From contig MDYQ01000801.1 of assembly GCA_003024175.1 (NCBI GenBank), forward strand, positions 1 to 20,213: a DNA stretch of 20,213 bases, read 5' to 3'. A program made the position numbers and the translations under genes. Source of the stretch: Planoprotostelium fungivorum (taxonomy: Eukaryota > Evosea > Variosea > Cavosteliida > Cavosteliaceae). Numbering within the stretch: position 1 is the first letter of the stretch; the number at the start of each line of letters is the position of its first letter. Of the stretch, positions 8,517 to 16,444 are shown piece by piece. The notes beneath the pieces are model-generated. The model saw only the letters and a list, made by a program, of their open reading frames with translations. It did no database searches and was not told the origin of the DNA.

Positions 8517-10026
8517 TCATCGAACGACCTTCATCTTTCCCTGTCTCTTCTTCATCTCCTTCGCCTTCAACTTCTCCTCATAAGCAGCCGCCGCTTCGCT
8601 GCTCATGGCTTGCTTCTTCTGCTGAATCTTCTCCAACTTCTTCTGCTGTGCGGCCTATTCGAGTCAGTGATCTTCTCGTTTCCTCCTCACCTCTTGTCTC
8701 TCCGCTTGTGTTGCCTTGAACTGCTCTTCTGCTACCTTGTTCCTGTGCTTGACAACTCTGCTCTTTGCTACCTTGCTCAGACGGAAAGCGGCCAGAGTGT
8801 CGATGAAGCGGAGGACCGTCTTGTACAGAGCGTCTGCTTCTTCTACTTTGTCGGGGCTCACTCGTAAGACGATGCGAAGAGACTTCTTACTGCGAGAGAT
8901 CAGCTGGAACAAGAGTGGATGTCTCACTAGGAATCAGAGGAGATGGACTGATCACTGTAGTGGAGACTGATGAAGTTCTTCTCGTATTTAGCCAGAACTG
9001 TACTCAACTGACCGTATCAGTATGAGAGATGACAGATCGGATCACCTCTTCGGGGATGAGTTCCGATGTGATATCGTCTGATTCAGTGATGGCCACCAAA
9101 TTCTTGCCAAAAGGCTGAGAGTTCGTGGCGTACGTCTTCTGTGAAAGGGAGTCAGAACAGAAGGAGAGGGAACTCTTACTATGTCCTCGTTGTTTCTTCT
9201 AAACTTCTTCTCTTCCTTCTTGTGTACCAAAGCAAAGACGAAAGCCTCTGTGACCTCATCGTTCATCAAGATATCGAACGTCTGTGAGAGTCAACCAAAT
9301 GAGAGTGAATAAAAGACGATACGTACCACCGTGTCAGAAGTGGGGAATACGAGGTCATACAACAGAGCCAAGACATCATCTCTCTTTCTCAACTGAAAGA
9401 ACGTCAGAAGATGCTCGAGGTGGTGTTTCACACCGATAGAGTGGCCTGAAGTCCCCAACAGTTAACCCTTCCGGTAGCTTTCACGCGGTAGGTACTGCTG
9501 TCCTCTCTGACGACTGTGTTTCCTTTGTCAGCCTCTCCACACTTGGAAAAGTTGACTTTGAGCTCGCGGTAGATAATGTCTGCCCATTTCTGTGCGATTG
9601 CGTCATTGCGGTGTTTGCCTAGATAATGGTTGGCAACATATCCAAGGATGAGTGTTAGGTAGAAGGCCTCCAGGTAGTAGCTGATCTTTACTTCTTTGGG
9701 AGGTTCAACTGGACATATCAGGAAACATTCGTCAAATTTACCACATTACCCTTCGTTGGAGCAATAGTATCGGACTCCTTTTTGGTGTCTGTGGAGGTAG
9801 AATGTGTATTGTCTAAATGTTCGAATCCAACAAACTCCTCTTCATCGTACTGCTCATCTCCTGTGGGTGTTTGGGATAGTGTCTCATGATGGCTAGGTTG
9901 TCCCTTTCCATCCATTTGGAAGGGCTTCTCAGTCTCGATGACTTCATCATCCAGATCGTCGACTGCGAAAGAGAAAGGAATGCAGATGCAGAGAAGGAGG
10001 ATAACTAAGAACGTAGACTGTCTCAT
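8517..10026 (-). CDS. CCDC47: CCDC47, ER membrane protein of the PAT insertase complex
   Basis: CCDC47 works with Asterix at the Sec61 translocon to insert multipass membrane proteins. Eight exons: 10026-9750, 9708-9434, 9392-9327, 9281-9180, 9138-9013, 8980-8956, 8926-8691, 8654-8517; 414 residues (human about 480). A signal peptide (MRQSTFLVILLLCICIPFSF) precedes an acidic lumenal region with DEEEFVGFEHL, like the DDEEFEGYE of animals. One membrane span follows (SYYLEAFYLTLILGYVANHY), then cytosolic motifs ATGRVNCWG, LRKRDDVLALLYDLV, FDILMNDEVTEAFVFAL, and a long Lys/Glu/Gln coiled coil ending KKRQGKMKVVR. The intron at 8955-8927 (29 nt) and the one at 9012-8981 are the least certain. A second ER insertion-quality factor, P5A-ATPase, lies in the same window. 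Confidence 0.93.
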
Positions 10027-10321
10027 CGTTTGTGGCCACTTAGGATGAGATTTGATTGTGATCAGTTTCGAAAACAAAAAATTACTCCGTTCTTTGACTT
10101 CCTCAGATCTCCATGGTATCAGCTTGTACCGAAAGTTCAAACTAGAAAGCAGAAGACTGCACATAAAAAGACTTTTCTGTTTTCTTTTTTTATTATATGT
10201 GCCATAAAGTGCTTGGAGTCGACTTTGTTTCCTCAAACGATGATCAACGTTCCTCTCGTAAGTAAGAGAACTCGAAAAGGAATAATTTATCACTCCCAGT
10301 AAGTTGTTTTATGCATCATCT
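10027..10321. other. Intergenic spacer, no gene seen
   Basis: This 295-bp gap lies between two minus-strand genes. It should contain the CCDC47 promoter and the 3' end of the S41 gene. An A/T-rich patch occurs near 10180-10200. The open frames across it are continuations without coding character. Confidence 0.5.
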
Positions 10322-13300
10322 TTACTCGTACTGAGCCAGTGCGTAGTATGCTCCTCTCTGTTTCCTCTTGTGCCTCACAATCAAGAATACGACCACTCCT
10401 ATGATGACCACTCCAGCAATAGATCCAATGACAATGCCAGCCACTTGTGGCTTCGTCAATGTTCCATGGCCATTCTGATCTAAGCTTGGCTCGGTTGTGC
10501 TTGTCGTTGGTTCAGATGTACTTGTCGTCGTCTCAGATGCGTTTGTCTCTGGTTCAGATGTGCTTGTCGTTGGCTCGGTTGAAGACTGCGCAGTTGTACC
10601 TGTGACACCATCCACAGACACAACTAGGATTTTGGGTAAGTTGTTCGTCTTGGCTGACTCGGCAAACTTGTCTTCTCCTCCACTCTTCTGCTGATCCACG
10701 GCTGCAATCAGTGCCTTCTTTGCCTCTGTTGCCTTCATCTTGCCATCGCTCAGCGTGATGACGCTCTTGACCTTCTGCACTCTCTTGCCAGACACGCTCT
10801 GACTTTCCCAGCTCTTCACTGTCACTGACTCAACTCCTGTCTGGATAACAGTTGCGACCAACTTGGGAAGATCTGCACGAGTGATGTCACCCACAAACGT
10901 CATCGTGACGTCCTGTCATCTGTCATTCACTTTTTCGCACATCTGTTCCTCACCTCAGTCGCCGATGTCGATATCCATCCAAAGAACTTGTGAGTCTCGT
11001 TGTAGATTGCATTTGCATCTCTCCAATCGTACACGTGAGGTAGTCTGTAGTCAGCCGGATAGAAGCTGAACTCCTCGGGCAACTCTTGTTCTTTCGACAA
11101 GAACAACTGTTTTGCATATCAGTCCTCATTCTCTTGGTAATTTCATTCTTACCTCTACAAAGGGTATCTGCATGTGGACATCAGCGGGCCATGCCTGTAA
11201 CACATCATCTCCTTCCATCTGATAATATTGCGAGACAAACTGTAAGTAGATATCGTTCGTGACAAAACCTGAAGTGTTCAGTGACTCGATCGAATGTTCT
11301 CGATCACCTCCAGGGAAGGTAGAATAGCTCATCTTCTCTTGTCCTGGTATTCCTCCCGTCACAACTGTTCTCACGTGCTCGTGCAGAGTGGATATCAACG
11401 TCGTGAACATGGCACAAGCTGATCCACAGAGACCGTCCGATAAGATGAGAATCTGGCACAGATGTCAATCACGGCGAGAGGATGAACGGACCTCATTGTA
11501 GTTCCTCTTCGTTCCGTTCCATATATTAGGATATTCCAGACACGATCGTTCAAAGTAGAAGCGAGACGAGTGAAGAGATGTCGAATTAGCACGCGTCACC
11601 TTCTTCACGTCAATCTTTCTTGCACACGTGTATGAGAGACTAGTCTATGCACTCACATTTGTAGGTGTCCACCAAGGGTGATCGGCTCCCTCTACTGACT
11701 CGTAACGATCCGGTCCGAAGAAATGGAAATCGTCGGGCTTCGTCATGTTCATCGACTTCTGCTGCATCCTCCAAGTCAAACTGGACCATTTGAAATCGAA
11801 GATCATGCGTGGGGGAGGTGTGGCCTGTATCATGTCAGTGTCACAAGATCCTCGGATGATGAGTTCACCAGGTAATTGATCAGCTGCATAGCCTCGCAGA
11901 CGCGACCTCCTCCGTTGCCAGACACATCGATGATCAGTTTCTTGTGCGTGTGTTGTGGCAGCGTCTGGTTCAGTTGTGTATTCACTTCAACATTGAAAGA
12001 GGGAATCTTGATGACGAGAGTGTCATCGTTCATCTCCTTCACAGACACCTGTACCTTTGTCAACACACCATCGTGATCGTAATGATCATCAACGCACGTC
12101 TTGGTTTCCTAGTAAAACGTCTACTTGTCTCTTCTTCATCCCAAACACACTCGATTGTTCCCCATTCGATTCGGTCTCTCCTCTCTTCATGAATCCACTC
12201 AGTTGGTCACACTGAGCCAGATCCCCTGCACTCTTCAATCTCCTCTCCCATCCACACACTCACCCGCGATGATTGTCAACCATGGGAAGGTGAAAGTCTT
12301 ATGGTCTTCCATTTCCAGCGTCACGTTCTCTGGAAAGCCTCCTGTCGTACCCGATTGGAGCATACGAATGGTGAACATCTCCATGTTGAAGATCTGATTG
12401 AAGTTGACCGAGTCATCTGCTGGTGTTACGGTTGACTATGCAGGAGTGACTCACCTTTCGAATAAGCTGGATGAGATCTGGCAAAGTCGATCAGATGCTC
12501 TGTCGCATCTCTACCGTTGATCTTAAGAATCCTCTTGCCGACGTAAGTCCCAAACTGGAACCTTTTCAGTCTCAAATATGACCCACGCTCTCACCTCTGT
12601 CATGTTCCAGAATGGGACCTTGGGTATCATGGACATCTTACCATCGAAGAAAGCTTCCCTCAGATAGATCTCTGGGAAGTCTCCCACGGCTGTCAGGTTG
12701 AACGGTTGAGCTACGATACCATTGAAACAATTTGGCTTGACGAATTGGGTGTGGGCGTCGGCCAGAGGAGCAGTGACTTCATCAGTGATGCTCTGATAGA
12801 AAGAGAAGGCTCCGACTGTGCTGTCGTTCGCTCTGCTCCTCAGCTTCTCGATCGCAGCGTTGATGTCGTGGCTGTACCTCATCATCACGTGTGGTGACAT
12901 CTCAACTCACTCTAATTTTCTCAATGGTGGCTGATCGGGTGTGTTCTTCACCAGATCAGAGAAGGGGTACATATCCATCATTCTCTTCACGTTGTCTAAC
13001 ACCAACCGCTTCTTCAATTCACTCAGTGGTATCTGTCGATGTCAGGAAGATGTCGACGTGATGCCGTCACCATGTCGACACACTCCTTGTACTGTTCCAA
13101 GGTGGTGATGAAGATGTCGGACTGCTCGAACTGACACCTCTGGGGGAGCTCATAGGAGGGTAACTTGTCTAAAAGTTGATGATATAGTGTGTCCTTGTCC
13201 ATTTCGCGAGAGAACGAAAGGAAGTTCTCTGTATTAAGTGACTCGAACTGCGCGGGATCACTCCTGTTCTGTTGACCGTAGTACTATTTTGGTCAGGAAC

Positions 13301-15367
13301 GAAGTGGTCAGGAATGAAGTGATCGGACTGATCTCACCTCAGTCACTACCGTATCCATGGACACAGTGACGGGCCATCTGGCGGGAACTTCATATCCCGT
13401 AGCATTCCAGTGCTCTGCTTGTCTGAACATCTCCTCGTCTGTCATCACCATACCTGCCCCCTTGGTCACAATTTGTCACACGCACAAGTGATAGATGATC
13501 GATTCACTTACCACTAGCTGATGATGCGTAACGTATGAAACTGTATGTGGACTTGTCAGAGAAGATGGGAACATTGTGAGAAGATAGCTTCGCGGTTAAT
13601 ATCGCACAGGCAGACATGCATAGACCGTTCGATATGACGTACACCTATACACTTGTTACGTGATATTCACTTGAAGTTGTGATGAGGTTACCTTCTCGAA
13701 ATATGGCTTACGATCGATCCAGGGACTAGGTGCACACTTTCGCTTCCTCAGAGTCGAAAAATTGTTCGTCAAATTCGCTCGTGTCAACTGCGTCACGTCT
13801 CATCTACAACGCCATTGTAGATCATCTCACCTGCTCCACAGACCACACAGAAGAGCCGTCTGCAGTCTCCCACAGGTCATCACCCAGCATCACACCGTCT
13901 GATCCATTTCTTGCCTCAGCCAACTTCATCAACTGTAGAGTGTAGTTGGAATACACCATGTCTTGCCAGATCGGATCAGATGTTCCGGTCTACGATTCTA
14001 TCAGATACAAATGAAACGAGAGGAGAAGGATCACCAGATAGTCCAATAGATACTGAGCTTCGCAGATGGATCCCTTCATGTTGTCGATCACATCGATGAT
14101 GACGTTCTTGTATGTTTTGTTCTTCTCTTCGAAAAGTCTCATCACTTCGGCGTTGGTTCCGTTCTGCAAGTGAGGCAGTACCACAGCGATCGTCTTATGA
14201 TCTACCTCTCTTAACTGCAGCTGCGTCAAAATTTGACACACACACACAATATAAGTCACCTGGACAGATGATACAGGCTCGACAACTTGGTTCGTTGTAG
14301 ATGAGTGAGGGGCATCACAGTCGGACAGATTCCCTGTCCTGTGTGAGTCCATCGGTGGGTCGTCATTCATCACCGTTGATCTCAGCCACGAATGGAAAGT
14401 CGTACGTCTTTCCCTCTATGGTGAAGGTTAGACGTTGGTACGAAGAGAAGGGAAGCTGGTGACCATCACGAATAAAGCGAGTGTCGAGGAGATTTTTGGC
14501 TATGGTCAACATTCCATTGATCTGAGAGTCTGCATCACGATCAGATCGGATGATGGAATGCAGCATGACGTCTCACCAAGAGTGAAACCTGGAGTATCGG
14601 ATGGTAGAAGGTAGTTGGAATAATCCTCCATAGCTGGGTATCCTGCTAATCTTTCGATGGACTTGCCCTTTAATCCTCTGATCTGCTTCATGTCAGCACT
14701 GCCACTTTGTGAGGAGAGGAATAGTGCACCTGCTCTAAGATGGTATCATTACCAAACTCAGGCCAAGTCCGAACGTCTTTTACATAGAGGTTGCTAGTCG
14801 AGCCCATGATCATGGCGCCTTCCTTCTTCGCAACGATGAGCGGATGGTAGAAGGTGACGTCGAAACATTCTGGCAATCTGAACTTGACATTGGGATCCCT
14901 CAGTCGGCCAATGAGATCGCTCAGACGAGAATAGAAGGAGAAAGCTGTGTCGCCTTCGTACCTGTTATACCGAGCGATGGCCTCGAAGGCAGTCTCTATG
15001 TCGACCCTGAGTGATGTTTTAGGTGGGTTCTGGGGCAGTGTGTGACTCACGCCGATGCGTAGAGTGGTGTTGTGATTCCCTTGGCGAGGATGTCACGGAA
15101 CGGATAACTTCTCAACAGATTACGAGTGGTGTTGAACACTTTGCTCTTTGTCTCGGAGCTCAGGGTCGGCTATCGTCTCGTCAGCCAGTGATTTTCATCT
15201 ATCGGATATGGTGGAATACTCACAACTTGAATGCATTCGTAAACGGCTGCACCCTGTCCTGCAAACACTCTCTCTCCCTTTGTGAAATTACAGCCGACAG
15301 GAAGGTCATAGGCCGAGCAAGCGGTGAGACACAACGCAGTCAAGAGAAAGAGGTGACTCGCTCTCAT
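10322..15367 (-). CDS. Membrane-anchored protein with two fused S41-type peptidase modules (1357 residues)
   Basis: Twenty-three exons join without a frame break: 15367-15224, 15169-15051, 15006-14730, 14685-14577, 14529-14374, 14333-14260, 14220-14035, 13989-13831, 13787-13692, 13644-13512, 13453-13338, 13283-13071, 13032-12911, 12871-12595, 12554-12455, 12419-12264, 12225-12149, 12108-11869, 11824-11657, 11599-11492, 11452-11153, 11106-10954, 10912-10322. Layout: signal peptide (1-19), S41-like module 1 (about 25-560), module 2 (about 580-1160), a separate domain without recognised relatives, a Ser/Thr/Glu/Pro stalk, one membrane span (GIVIGSIAGVVIIGVVVFLI) and a 17-residue cytosolic tail ending AYYALAQYE. 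Presumed nucleophile Ser lies in NGLCMSACA (Ser451) and DGLCGSACA (Ser1021). Module 2 has LIIDVSGNGGG (896-906); module 1 has IIDVIDNMKG there (334-343), so module 1 may be impaired. The protein should face the cell exterior or a lysosomal lumen. Substrate unknown. Confidence 0.9.
10500..10600 (-). repeat. Repetitive Ser/Thr/Glu/Pro stalk coding region
   Basis: Within the last exon of the S41 gene a block of about 35 bp recurs imperfectly, encoding TTSTSEP-type units (STEPTTSTSEPETNAS, TTTSTSEPTTSTTEPS). Such stalks are usually O-glycosylated and hold an ectodomain off the membrane; length changes by repeat slippage are likely between strains. Confidence 0.7.
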
Positions 15368-15615
15368 GGTGGCTGTTCGGGTGTGATGAAATCGGATGAG
15401 TAAACAGACAGACGACAGCGCATGTTTGCCTGTCGTCCGCTTGTCTTTGTTTGATGTCCAGAGAAAGATTTCGATGCACCTTGAAGGAACCAGATGGTCA
15501 TCTTTCACTGTGTGCTCAATCACCAGTTCATCAAGTACCACGTCATATTTTACCGTCTAACCCGACGTCACCATTTTTCTCGGCAGGACAACATCATCGG
15601 AAGGAAAGGAAGAAG
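15368..15615. promoter_or_regulatory. Upstream region of the double S41 gene
   Basis: 248 bp separate the S41 ATG (minus) from the first ATG of the tentative plus-strand gene. It should hold the S41 promoter. I see no clear core element. Confidence 0.35.
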
Positions 15616-16160
15616 ATGGCAATATCGGAAGTCATCATCTTTCACAGCTTCCTCTTGCACTCCCTCTGCCTCGCTGCATTTTGTTGTTGGACTCCTGCTC
15701 GGATGCAGGTTCCTCTCTCAGGTGGGACGCCATCTAATCGCACGTGCGATGATTACTGTTATGAGTATTCGAGTATCCTATCCTTGGGATACTCAAATAC
15801 TCACTTAACAGGGGGTCACTCACTCACTCAAATACCCATTCCTGCTCGTTGGTATCTCTCTTAGAATGAGATCAACATCTAGCCACTTGGGAAGAAGAAA
15901 GGTCACGTACCCATGTTGATCCAAGAGAGACTTCTCTCGATATCGAGACGATCGTTATCTCACACCCTGATCTCAACATCATCCGCGGACCATCACTGAC
16001 ACCGTATATTCGTGATGTCGTTGACGACTGATTGAATATGTTCATCGATCTCCAGGGGGTGGCACTAACACAGTGTGACGATGTTCACGATCACTGCGCT
16101 CGTAATGAGACTGACATAGATACTGGGTACCAAGGTGATGGTTGGAAAACTCTTAAATAA
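15616..16160 (+). CDS. Tentative small secreted protein
   Basis: I do not recognise it and the model is incomplete. The ATG at 15616 begins a hydrophobic, signal-peptide-like segment (VIIFHSFLLHSLCLAAFCC), followed by TCDDYCYEYS. A protein-like plus-strand exon runs from about 15871 to 16019 (ATWEEERSRTHVDPRETSLD, IETIVISHPDLNIIRGPSL, TPYIRDV). A 36-nt intron (16020-16055, GTTGAC...CCAG) joins it in phase 0 to exon 16056-16160 (GVALTQCDDVHDHCARNETD then IDTGYQGDGWKTLK, stop 16158-16160). How the signal-peptide exon joins the second exon is unclear; a roughly 98-nt intron carrying the 15763-15802 hairpin (donor 15773-15774) would keep frame. The last exon could also splice on at 16137. The Cys residues and NRT/NET glycosylation sites fit a secreted protein. 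Confidence 0.45.
15763..15802. repeat. Imperfect inverted repeat (16-bp arms)
   Basis: GAGTATTCGAGTATCC (15763-15778) pairs with GGATACTCAAATACTC (15787-15802) with one mismatch around an 8-nt loop. It lies between a signal-peptide-like segment and the next plausible exon, so it may sit inside an intron. As RNA it would make a stable hairpin on either strand. Confidence 0.75.
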
Positions 16161-16444
16161 ACATCCAGAATGACTTCACTTTAGCAATCAATGGAATTAT
16201 TTGAATTGGACCTAAATCTCGTGAGGATATGGCGTAAGGGGGAACAGTTCACGTAAGCCCCATCAAATCGAATCAATTCCTTTTGATTAACACTGGTGGC
16301 TACATCACATGACTCAACACGGTTCAGTTGACCTTCTTAGTGAATGTCGCTGTACCACGATGACGGAGGTGTTCGTTTAGCCATATTAGACATTCATAGA
16401 AATAAGATTCATAACTGGATATTTTATTTCCAATGCATGACGCT
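16161..16444. other. Spacer without a recognised gene
   Basis: This stretch holds the 3' flanks of two converging genes. It is more A/T-rich than the coding parts. No RNA gene or clear open frame is seen. Confidence 0.5.

Noticed and set aside
10322-15367. Two separate adjacent S41 protease genes
   Set aside because: Module 2 has no signal peptide, the junction exon 13283-13071 carries the end of module 1 and the start of module 2 in one open frame, and all splice phases fit a single transcript.
15880-16340. Minus-strand membrane-protein exon (ITLVPSIYVSLITSAVIVNI)
   Set aside because: No splice combination kept its frame open, whereas the plus strand gives two exons that join in phase.
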